This document shows, in pieces, positions 8,270 through 15,735 of a stretch of DNA of 64,000 bases. Origin of the DNA: Planococcus maitriensis (GTDB lineage Bacteria; Bacillota; Bacilli; Bacillales_A; Planococcaceae). The notes below the pieces were generated by a model. That model saw only the letters and a list, made by a program, of their open reading frames with translations, did no database searches and was not told where the DNA came from. The first letter of the stretch is position 1, and each line of letters opens with the position of its first letter. Made by a program: the position numbers and the translations under genes. Where the stretch lies: NCBI RefSeq assembly GCF_003289925.1, contig NZ_QLZQ01000001.1, positions 620,001 through 684,000 of the forward strand, given 5' to 3'.

Positions 8270-8430
8270 CGCTTTGGCGGCCGGATGGAATCCAGCACGA
8301 TCCGCTGGAGATCAACGGCCGCGAAAGCCCGATTGGATTGACGAAGAGTCAGTTGAGTTTTACTGATGAGGGTTTATCTAAAACGTGGAAGAAGATGATA
8401 TGCCGCAATAGGGATTGCGGCATATCGTTG
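8270..8430 (+). other. Possible gene remnant with terminator-like hairpin
   Basis: One frame is open without a start codon and reads like protein (DPLEINGRESPIGLTKSQLS, then FTDEGLSKTWKK), with local GC and codon use like real genes, unlike the AT-rich DNA before it. The family is not recognised. It runs into a perfect hairpin (GATATGCCGCAA / TTGCGGCATATC, about 8396-8426) without a T-run. It may be the tail of a lost gene. Confidence 0.3.
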
Positions 8431-8527
8431 AATCGGATAGCTGTTCTCGAAACTGACGGTGAAATGAGAATTTGGGGATGGGGAGGTGTGCTGTGTTCGC
8501 TGCAAGGGGGATGAAGGCAAAAAGAAA

Positions 8528-8606
8528 CCTCCGGATGTAATGGTCTTGGGAGACAGACATCCGGAGGCACTCAGTTGGAGTGTACCAACTATTAGTTAGT
8601 ATACTC
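8528..8606 (+). promoter_or_regulatory. Two inverted repeats upstream of comK
   Basis: CCTCCGGATGT / ACATCCGGAGG (11-bp arms, 8528-8568) is followed at once by GGAGTGTAC ... GTATACTCC (about 8578-8607). They lie 50-125 bp before the comK start, where transcription or translation control would act. Whether they are protein sites or RNA hairpins cannot be decided here. Confidence 0.4.
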
Positions 8607-8654
8607 CTTTTTCGGTTAAGAAATAAACCAAAAACCACAAAAGGGGATAGAAAG

Positions 8655-9233
8655 ATGAGAAAGCGCAAGAATTTCAAGTTGGATATGAACATAGAGAAGG
8701 AAATCGGGCAAGATACCGTATTGATTTTGCCGGACTACGATGAAAATGGCTGCTTGAACTCGGTGATTTACCATACGGACGGCATGATCAAGATCGACTC
8801 GAAGCCTTTCGATTTGATCGACACGAATTTGCGCTTCCGCGGCTCGAGCATGCGCGGTGCGGTGGAAGGATCGGCGGCGATTCTCGGGAAGCTCAACAAG
8901 AACCCGATCATCATCGACCGCGATCAAGGGATTATCTTGTTGCCGAGCAAGTCGGCGCTATTGGAGGGCTGCGTTTGGCTGTCATTGCAGCACATCATGG
9001 AATGCACCAGCATCGATGGCTGCACGACAAAAGTGAATTTGAGCAATGGCAGTTCGATCGTCCTCGACGGCAGCAAGAAGTCCATCCAGCGCCGCATGGA
9101 AAAAGCATACGAGCTGCAGTTCAAGATGGAAGCGCAAAAGCGGTTTTTCGAAAGCGCCCGGGCGCTGCCGGAAACGAAGTATCATTTGGTGAAGCAGGCG
9201 GGCCAAGTGAATTATGAGCATCAGGCGGAATAA
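8655..9233 (+). CDS. comK: Competence transcription factor ComK
   Basis: 192 residues from ATG 8655, chosen because AAGGGGATAG lies just upstream; a longer frame reaches back to 8580 but has no ribosome site. The core aligns with ComK of B. subtilis: FDLIDTNLRFRGSSMRGAVEG, NPIIIDRDQGIILLPS and CVWLSLQHI, followed by the segment VNLSNGSSIVLDGSKKSIQRRM. ComK is the master activator of DNA uptake and recombination genes and normally activates its own promoter at AT-rich K-boxes. It is monocistronic here, with inverted repeats upstream and its own terminator, followed by a box pair. Confidence 0.88.
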   Translation: MRKRKNFKLDMNIEKEIGQDTVLILPDYDENGCLNSVIYHTDGMIKIDSKPFDLIDTNLRFRGSSMRGAVEGSAAILGKLNKNPIIIDRDQGIILLPSKSALLEGCVWLSLQHIMECTSIDGCTTKVNLSNGSSIVLDGSKKSIQRRMEKAYELQFKMEAQKRFFESARALPETKYHLVKQAGQVNYEHQAE

Positions 9234-9245
9234 GTTTTTGAGAGG

Positions 9246-9275
9246 AGAGTGGGCGTTTTGCCTGCTCTTTTTTTA
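9246..9275 (+). terminator. comK terminator
   Basis: Interrupted stem AGAG-TG-GGC / GCC-TG-CTCT with GTTTT loop and a run of seven T. Confidence 0.65.
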
Positions 9276-9276
9276 G

Positions 9277-9386
9277 TGTCCCTGTGCATGGCACAATTCG
9301 GGTGATCTTACGGCATGAGAAAGACCGTCAGGTATGGGTTCTTACGGGGGATGCTTGCTTTTTCGCCCCTGTGTAAGACACAATTC
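9277..9386 (+). repeat. Box pair (88-bp spaced class) after comK
   Basis: Box at 9277-9300 (loop CATGG) and a second at 9365-9386 (GCCCCTGTG-TAAGA-CACAATTC), starts 88 bp apart, both in the sense of comK and the HAD gene. The pair fills the space between the comK terminator and the next gene. Confidence 0.85.
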
Positions 9387-9434
9387 AACGCATACGGTAG
9401 ACTGGATAAAAGGCATAGAGAAAGGGAGTAGTAT

Positions 9435-10052
9435 ATGGACAGTATCATTTTTGATTTGGACGGCACGCTTTGGAATCCGCTCGACGTGTCGGTGGCGGTG
9501 TGGAACCGGGTATTGGCGGACAACTGTGTAGAGGAAACGCTGACGGGAGATGACTTGCGCGGCATCATGGGGCTGCAAGCGGATCAAGTCGGCGAGAAGC
9601 TGTTTCCCCATTTGCCGAAAGAGCAATGCGAGAAACTGACAGAAGAAGCCTCGCAATTGGAATGCGTGTATTTGCGGAAACAAGGTGGACAGTTATATCC
9701 TGGCGTGGAGTCTGTGCTGGAGCGGCTGTCGCAGCAATACGAGTTATACATCGTCAGCAATTGCCAGGAAGGCTATATCGAAAGCTTCTATGAGTACCAT
9801 GGGCTGGGGAAGTATTTTGCCGATTTCGAGAATCCGGGAAGAACAGGCTTGTCGAAAGGCGAGAACATCCAACTGCTTATGAAGCGCAACAGTGTGGAGC
9901 GCGCCGTCTATATCGGTGACACAACAGGCGACCGGGAGGCGGCAGAACTGGCGGGGATCCCGTTTGTCTATGCGGCGTATGGGTTCGGCGACGTGGAGGA
10001 CTATGATTACAAGGTGGAGCGCTTCGAGGAATTAGTGGAGTTGTTCGATTGA
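9435..10052 (+). CDS. HAD-superfamily phosphatase (PGP-like)
   Basis: 205 residues with the four HAD motifs: DSIIFDLDGTLWNP (motif I, nucleophile Asp), IVSNCQ (motif II), a Lys in GLSKGENIQLL (motif III) and YIGDTTGDREAA (motif IV). The inserted helical cap between residues ~20 and 75 makes it a subfamily I phosphoglycolate phosphatase/beta-phosphoglucomutase-like enzyme. The substrate is probably a small phosphorylated metabolite. It ends in a terminator shared with the convergent VanZ gene. Confidence 0.8.
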   Translation: MDSIIFDLDGTLWNPLDVSVAVWNRVLADNCVEETLTGDDLRGIMGLQADQVGEKLFPHLPKEQCEKLTEEASQLECVYLRKQGGQLYPGVESVLERLSQQYELYIVSNCQEGYIESFYEYHGLGKYFADFENPGRTGLSKGENIQLLMKRNSVERAVYIGDTTGDREAAELAGIPFVYAAYGFGDVEDYDYKVERFEELVELFD

Positions 10053-10096
10053 AAAAAGCCGGAAGTCTCGTCACCTCGAGACTTCCGGCTTTTTGT
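10052..10096. terminator. Bidirectional terminator between HAD and VanZ genes
   Basis: Stem AAGCCGGAAGTCTCG / CGAGACTTCCGGCTT with flanking A- and T-runs, serving both convergent genes. Confidence 0.9.
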
Positions 10097-10102
10097 ATGC
10101 AA

Positions 10103-10576
10103 TTAATGGGGCCTATCGTCTTTTAAGGCATGGAAGATTTTCTGGATGGCCGCGAAGAAAGCGGGAACGATGCCGCCATGCGCTTTCACATACTCGCTCA
10201 AGCGATGCGCCGCATAAATGCCTGCGATGTCGATGACAACATCCGACAGCCTCCCGCTCCGCTCGAAGAACAGCTGCAGGAACTCGGTGAACAAGGCAAA
10301 CAGGCTGCACAGGACGATGGCGACGCGATGCTCTTTGATGGCTTGGTTCATTAATAAGTACAGGATGCCGAACGACAAGGCGTGGCCGGTCTTCTGGAAC
10401 ACATAGAGACGGGAGTCGAGGTGGATATCGCTCGTGATGAGCAGGTCGGACAGGTCCGGGAACAGCCGAAAATTGAAGTCGATGTCGCTCACAAACAGCG
10501 CCGTGAAATTGTAATTATTGGTGGCGATGAGGATGCACAGCGCCCACAGCAGGGCGGGGGTGTATTTGGCTTTCAT
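10103..10576 (-). CDS. VanZ-family membrane protein
   Basis: 157 residues with four membrane helices and the VanZ signature: KTGHALSFGILYLLM, then FTEFLQLFFERSGRLSDVVIDIAG. VanZ-like proteins are small membrane proteins of uncertain function; VanZ itself gives low-level teicoplanin resistance. A GGAGGGAA site lies before ATG 10576. A second VanZ-family gene lies at 56477. The next gene on this strand starts upstream, so the two may form one unit. Confidence 0.8.
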   Translation of the reverse strand: MKAKYTPALLWALCILIATNNYNFTALFVSDIDFNFRLFPDLSDLLITSDIHLDSRLYVFQKTGHALSFGILYLLMNQAIKEHRVAIVLCSLFALFTEFLQLFFERSGRLSDVVIDIAGIYAAHRLSEYVKAHGGIVPAFFAAIQKIFHALKDDRPH

Positions 10577-10601
10577 GTAATGGTTCCCTCCGCAATGGAT
10601 G

Positions 10602-11387
10602 TTAGTTGATTAGCTCGTCTTTCGTATGCCGTCTTTTCACCGCTCCATACGGGAAGTTAAAAAGAATCAAGCCCAGCCCCGCGATTGCCGTGACCCGTGG
10701 GTAGAGCAGCGGGTACAACAGCGACGGGTAGTAATAGCCTGGGGGCAAGTAATAATGGATCGGCCCGATAAAGTCTTCGGTGATCAATTGCGTCTGCAGC
10801 TTGGATTTGTTTTCGAAGGTGAACAGCTGTTCCGAGACGGTGCCGTCCTTTGCGATCTTGATGAGCTTGAACTCCCGGTCTTCCATGTCTACATAGCCGG
10901 GCATCACTTCGCCGTCGCGGTGGAAGCGCATATCGTAGCCGTTCCGGGAGACCGTGATGGCGAAGAAATCCCTGTCTGTGAACTTGTCTTCCACGGTCCA
11001 GTACGTAATGGCGCCATTATAGCGGTCGAGGCCTTCGACGGCGAGTTCTTCGTATTCAAGCAATTGGACCGGATAGCCGTTGAGAGTCTCGACCGTTTCG
11101 CCGTTGACGGTGATGCGGATGTCGCTCGGATGGACCAACCTGTCCCAGGCGTTGAAATACGGCTCGCCGGTCGTGATGTGCGAGGCGCGGATGATATGGC
11201 CGTAGTAATTGGCATCATCCGGTGCCCCGGCGTAATCGGTCCGGTGGCTATTCAGCTCGTCGATATCGTAGCGGGTGTCCATTTCAGTCTTATAGGCGAT
11301 TTCCATGAGCATCGGCGTCATGGACGGAAGCGAGACGATAAGCAAGAGGATACCGATGATGAGGCGTTTGCGTTTCTTGTGGTTCAT
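10602..11387 (-). CDS. Hypothetical two-TM membrane protein
   Basis: About 261 residues from ATG 11387, chosen because AAGGGAA precedes it; an upstream in-frame ATG (11405) is possible. A first helix (RLIIGILLLIVSLPSMTPMLM) and a last helix (VTAIAGLGLILFNFPYGAV) bracket ~200 mostly polar residues, likely extracytoplasmic, with features such as HITTGEPYFNAWDRLVHPSD. The family was not recognised. It lies 26 bp upstream of the VanZ gene on the same strand, suggesting co-expression. Confidence 0.6.
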   Translation of the reverse strand: MNHKKRKRLIIGILLLIVSLPSMTPMLMEIAYKTEMDTRYDIDELNSHRTDYAGAPDDANYYGHIIRASHITTGEPYFNAWDRLVHPSDIRITVNGETVETLNGYPVQLLEYEELAVEGLDRYNGAITYWTVEDKFTDRDFFAITVSRNGYDMRFHRDGEVMPGYVDMEDREFKLIKIAKDGTVSEQLFTFENKSKLQTQLITEDFIGPIHYYLPPGYYYPSLLYPLLYPRVTAIAGLGLILFNFPYGAVKRRHTKDELIN

Positions 11388-11666
11388 AAAATTCCCTTCA
11401 TTCAAAAGGTAATATGTACGTGTATAAATGCTTATGTAAAGTATAGCAGGTAGAAGTTCGGTTGCTGCCGGATGATTGAATGAAAGATGGATTATTTTTA
11501 ATAAGTGGAAGAATAGAAGTGCTGTAGTAATGGTGGAAGAAAAGTCTAATAGGAAAAAAGATAGGAGAAAAACAACATTTCACAGAAAATTACTGTATAA
11601 TGGTCCTTACTGATTTAAAATGCTTTGATTGGGTGAAGGGCCCGATGAAAGGAAGGACGTGTCTAT
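11388..11666. other. Intergenic region between divergent genes
   Basis: Carries the promoters of the two divergent genes. AAAGGAAGG before TTG 11667 is a strong ribosome site. No other element was seen. Confidence 0.4.
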
Positions 11667-12185
11667 TTGAAGACTGTATTACGGACGATCATTATCCTGC
11701 TGGTAGGGCTGGCTGTGCTCGCGGGAGCGGGATACTGGGCGTATAAGAGCTTGACCTCGACCGATGAGCAGCAAATCTCCAAAGCCGCAGAAGAGGCAGA
11801 CGAAAAACTGCAGCGAGGAGAAGATACAGAAGCGCCGAAAGCGAACGACAAGGTTGAAACTGTGGGCTTGAATGAAGTCCAGTTCCAGGTCAAGCTTCAC
11901 CAGATGACCCATCAGAAAATCGAAGCGACCGAAAAGCGGGGGGCGATCGAAATGACGCCGGCACGTATCGACGAGATGATCAAAATCTTGCGTGCGAACG
12001 AAGGAGCCTATGAAGCGTACGACTTCTACGAACAAAGCTTGACTGCTTGGGAACAAGGCGATTTCTCCAATGCCGTCAAGGTGCACAACACCATTTGGGA
12101 ATGGCATAACGGTACCGTCGGACGCGCGACGGGCATGATGTCGAAAGAACAAGAAGCGGAATTTGTGGAGAAGCATTTTAACTAA
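11667..12185 (+). CDS. Membrane-anchored DUF6241-like protein
   Basis: 172 residues from TTG 11667. One N-terminal helix (TIIILLVGLAVLAGAGYWAY), a charged linker (~35-60) and a helical C-terminal domain with VGLNEVQFQVKLHQMTHQKI, MTPARIDEMIKIL and FSNAVKVHNTIWEWHNGTVGRA. This pattern fits the Bacillales DUF6241 family of secreted or membrane-anchored proteins without known function. It is monocistronic and ends in its own terminator. Confidence 0.6.
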   Translation: MKTVLRTIIILLVGLAVLAGAGYWAYKSLTSTDEQQISKAAEEADEKLQRGEDTEAPKANDKVETVGLNEVQFQVKLHQMTHQKIEATEKRGAIEMTPARIDEMIKILRANEGAYEAYDFYEQSLTAWEQGDFSNAVKVHNTIWEWHNGTVGRATGMMSKEQEAEFVEKHFN

Positions 12186-12190
12186 TAATG

Positions 12191-12217
12191 GTCTGCCTTT
12201 GGCAGGCTATTTTTTTA
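12191..12217 (+). terminator. Terminator after DUF6241-like gene
   Basis: GTCTGCC / GGCAGGC stem with a TTT loop and a run of seven T. Confidence 0.8.
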
Positions 12218-12240
12218 TAAAATAATAGGTTTAATGAACT

Positions 12241-12292
12241 TAACCCCAGATGAAGGTCACTTATTAAAAAGTGTCTGACACCTGGGGTTTTT
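12241..12292. repeat. Hairpin containing a GTGTCTGACAC palindrome
   Basis: AACCCCAG ... CTGGGGTT arms with an inner palindrome GTGTCTGACAC at 12271-12281, followed by five T. The inner motif resembles short palindromic intergenic repeats of other Bacillales. It may act as a second terminator at the edge of the dynamin island. Confidence 0.5.
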
Positions 12293-12720
12293 ATAAGATT
12301 AGAGTTATGAATTAGTTAGAGCGCAAGTGAAAAATATAAGAGTAAAAATTAATAGTGAAAATCTCTAAAATTTCGTGAAGATAAACACAAAAAATAAAAG
12401 TTTAATGGGTTAATGTAAAAGCAGTTTTTCATATTGTTAGATTATAAAAGTATGTATAATTAGATTTTTTTGTAAAGTTATAGGTATAAATTCTCATGAA
12501 AAATTATGTATTTAATAAGATAATTATCTCATATAAAGTGCTTAATTTTATCATTAAAGAACCAAAAAATGGCTATAAAAGATAGTTCTTTATGGTTGAG
12601 AGAGTTTTATTAATGAGATTAACAAATAGTCAATATCTTACATAAGGAAAATTTCCTCTCACACCATGATCAGTGTGAAAGACGTAGCGTGATTTCTTTC
12701 GAATATAAATTGTAGAACGG
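12293..12720 (+). promoter_or_regulatory. AT-rich leader of the dynamin island
   Basis: No gene. Near the 3' end are two small palindromes: GGAAAATTTCC (12646-12656) and TCACAC-8-GTGTGA (12659-12678), the second a plausible operator 45-60 bp before the first GTPase gene. A TATAAT at 12455-12460 has TTGTTA upstream at a short 15-nt spacing, a weak promoter candidate. Confidence 0.35.
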
Positions 12721-15714
12721 GTGAAGAAGATGATAGAAAAAGAAAGTATTATTAAAGGGATTAATAAGTGGATTTTATTGAATGATAAGGATCATTACGC
12801 GGATTTTCACAAAAAATTGAACTCTATTAAGGAAGACTTCGAAGATCGATTGATGATCATGGTAAGTGGAGAATTCAATGCCGGAAAATCGACTTTTATC
12901 AATGCCATACTGGGAGAGGAATTACTGACAGTCGATATAACTCCTGCAACAGCAATGATTACAAAGCTAACATATGGTGATAAAAAGAGAGTTATAGCAC
13001 ATTACACTAACGGCAGTCAGGAAGAATTTGATTGGTCGTGGATTGAGAATTTAACAGCTGAACGTGAAGGAGAAGGTGAGTGTATCCGTCAGCAACTTTC
13101 TTATGTTGAATATCAATTACCTGCGGATTTTCTAAAAAAATTCACGCTAATCGATAGTCCAGGTTTAACTGCCCTTCACTCCCATCATACCGCTGTTACT
13201 GAAAGATTTATGAAACGTAATGAAATTGGAATATGGCTATTTAATGCCATGAGTGTAGGAACTGCTTCGGAGTTAGAATGGCTGAAAAAAATGCACGATT
13301 TGAATATACCTACATATGGAGTAGTGAATGCAATTGACCGTTTAGACGAGGAAGAGGATTTAGATCAATTCCTTGAATATAATGAGCGCAGATTGTATCC
13401 GCTTATTAATAAGCTTTATGGAGTTTCAGCCCAGGATATTTTGAAGGGCAAGATGGAGCGAAATGCTAATTTGCTTGACTGGGGCAATGCGCAAGCGATT
13501 GAAGAATTACTGAATGATATCGGTTCTGTCGAAGAAAGAAAAATTGAGAGTTTTTATCGAAAATTAGTACCGATACTTGAAGAGTTTAAAGAAATACATA
13601 AAGGTGTGAAATCTTCATTGCTATTTGTTGGGGACTCAAAGTGCTATAGAATATTTAACGAAATTTCCTATCCATCATTTTTGAAAGAACAAAAAGCTTA
13701 TGAAAAGAGTCTTAAACAAGTTGAAGATGACCGTGCAACATGGAGCAATTTATTAACCGAAAGTCCTTATATTTTTACTAGAATAGAGATTATCATAAAA
13801 AGATTAGGTAGTCCGACAAAGTTGAACAGTATGTGGAGTAAAAAAGTTTTGCCTGAAATAAAATCTTTAAAAGAAAATTATGAGAAGATGGACAATTTTT
13901 TATATATATTATTAAAGGAAAAAGAGGATTTAGAAACTGAATGGTATTCCATTATTTCAAATAAGAAAACACTCACTCAGGAAATTAACTTCACAAAATA
14001 CGAGATTGAGCACATGGACAAAGTGAAGAAATGGAACGAAGATGTGCAACAGATAGAAATAAAGACAAGGCAAATAGAGAAAAAAATCACTGCATTTAAA
14101 GCTCTGCTGGAAAAAGAAATTGAACAGAAGTTAATTGCATCGTTAAATAAATCATTGCCATTCAAGGAAAATCTTCAAAAGACTATTGAGTTAGTGAAAA
14201 ATCGATTCGAGGGAATTTCTCAAGAAGAAATTAAAATTATCAGAAATCATATTAGACTACATGAGAGCTTCCATCAAGATGTTTTTCCGTTTATATTTCC
14301 GAAAAAACTAAATTTAGTGAACGTTAAAGAACTAAGTAAAGTAAGAGACGAGTTAAATGCAATCTCATCGATTTACTTTAGAGAAAACTATGAACTATCT
14401 CTTGATCGTTTGCAAAGAGTAATAACATATAATTTCAATGAGTTGAATGGCTCGAAAATTGACTTGAATTTTATTAAAGGAAGTGCATTCGGTTTAAAAC
14501 TTTATCGGCCGTTGGAAGTTGAATATAAAATTACTGAAGAACGGAACAGAGAAAATATTGAAAAGAGGGCTTTTAATAATTCGTTAATATTGTCAGCAGT
14601 AGTTGCAGTTTTTTTCGTAATACTTGGGTTAATTTTTTCAAATGGAATAAACGATGCAGAGGCTAATATTTCTAATCCAAATATGAGCACAGGAAGTTAT
14701 TCAGTACAAGACGATTCTTCCGATACAGAAGAATGGTTTGTAGAAGATGGAAATATTACATCAGAAAGTACTGAACCAGGTACCGTTGAATATGCTTTTG
14801 AAGAAAGTGAGTTCGAGGAAGAAACTGAAAACGAAGAATTAGAAGGAGCAGTTGCAGCAGAACAGTGGGAAAAAGAACAATTTGATTTCAGTAACATTGA
14901 AATTGAACAGTTTTTCCAAGAATATCGAACAGTTTATATGAGCGATTTGAATGGTGAGTCAACTGACAGGATAGCTGATTATATCGATACGGATAGCGAT
15001 TTATACGCTGCTTTAAGTGATTTTGTAAACGACAATAACTACACCGATAATTATTACGATTTTGAAGAAAATGAAGTTCTTTCTATCCAGCGAGGAAAAG
15101 CTGGAGAATATGAAATGCTCGCTCGAGAGACTTTTTATTTATACGGGGAAGATGGCGGCGAATTTTATAATAGCCGAACTAAGGAGTATACCCTTGCTGC
15201 TGACATTAATGGAGAATTATGGATTTTAGGGTATGAAACGATTGAAAAGTCCAATGAGATGATCAAAGCGGCTGAAACAGAAGATGAAGAGTTTGATACC
15301 GATACAGAAAGTATAGAGACAGTTTATCAAGTAACGGAAGAGCAGATAAACAGTATGGTGAGGTCTTATTACATCGCCTTGGAAAATGGGTTTAATGGCG
15401 GCGGATTTGGAATGGTTGATTATTATCTTTCTTATGATGGGGCAGAGTATGAACCAACTAAAGAATATATTGAGAAAGCCATAGATAAAAATATGAAGAT
15501 GATCAATCACGAACTGATCGTAGAAAATATTGAAATACATGATTCAAATCATTACGTAGCGACGGTTTATCTGGAAGATGAGTACCATTATCAAAGCGGT
15601 GCGGGAGATATAAAGGAAGTCCGGGCACAATACTTAATAAAGGTGACGGAATACGGGGATATGCTAATAGAAGAAATGCTGTCATTGGATATCCTGAATA
15701 AATATGAACTTTAA
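12721..15714 (+). CDS. Dynamin-like GTPase fused to TM and two NTF2-like domains
   Basis: 997 residues. The G domain has P-loop GEFNAGKST (50-58), switch Thr in TPAT (74-77), DSPG (145-148) and NAID (203-206) as the NKxD-like motif. A long, partly coiled-coil region follows. A single membrane helix (NSLILSAVVAVFFVILGLIFS, about 620-643) leads to an acidic Ser/Glu-rich linker and two tandem C-terminal domains (about 725-845 and 875-990) resembling the NTF2-like C-terminal domain of TcaA envelope proteins. Topology would put the GTPase inside and these domains outside. GTG 12721 or ATG 12730 could start it; GGTGA fits the ATG better. First gene of a three-GTPase operon. Confidence 0.75.
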   Translation: MKKMIEKESIIKGINKWILLNDKDHYADFHKKLNSIKEDFEDRLMIMVSGEFNAGKSTFINAILGEELLTVDITPATAMITKLTYGDKKRVIAHYTNGSQEEFDWSWIENLTAEREGEGECIRQQLSYVEYQLPADFLKKFTLIDSPGLTALHSHHTAVTERFMKRNEIGIWLFNAMSVGTASELEWLKKMHDLNIPTYGVVNAIDRLDEEEDLDQFLEYNERRLYPLINKLYGVSAQDILKGKMERNANLLDWGNAQAIEELLNDIGSVEERKIESFYRKLVPILEEFKEIHKGVKSSLLFVGDSKCYRIFNEISYPSFLKEQKAYEKSLKQVEDDRATWSNLLTESPYIFTRIEIIIKRLGSPTKLNSMWSKKVLPEIKSLKENYEKMDNFLYILLKEKEDLETEWYSIISNKKTLTQEINFTKYEIEHMDKVKKWNEDVQQIEIKTRQIEKKITAFKALLEKEIEQKLIASLNKSLPFKENLQKTIELVKNRFEGISQEEIKIIRNHIRLHESFHQDVFPFIFPKKLNLVNVKELSKVRDELNAISSIYFRENYELSLDRLQRVITYNFNELNGSKIDLNFIKGSAFGLKLYRPLEVEYKITEERNRENIEKRAFNNSLILSAVVAVFFVILGLIFSNGINDAEANISNPNMSTGSYSVQDDSSDTEEWFVEDGNITSESTEPGTVEYAFEESEFEEETENEELEGAVAAEQWEKEQFDFSNIEIEQFFQEYRTVYMSDLNGESTDRIADYIDTDSDLYAALSDFVNDNNYTDNYYDFEENEVLSIQRGKAGEYEMLARETFYLYGEDGGEFYNSRTKEYTLAADINGELWILGYETIEKSNEMIKAAETEDEEFDTDTESIETVYQVTEEQINSMVRSYYIALENGFNGGGFGMVDYYLSYDGAEYEPTKEYIEKAIDKNMKMINHELIVENIEIHDSNHYVATVYLEDEYHYQSGAGDIKEVRAQYLIKVTEYGDMLIEEMLSLDILNKYEL

Positions 15715-15735
15715 ACAAGTGGAAGGGAGCAGGAC

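Noticed and set aside
12434-12460. A promoter TTGTTA/TATAAT for the dynamin operon
   Set aside because: The spacer is only 15 nt and the DNA is so AT-rich that such matches are expected by chance; mentioned only as a weak candidate.
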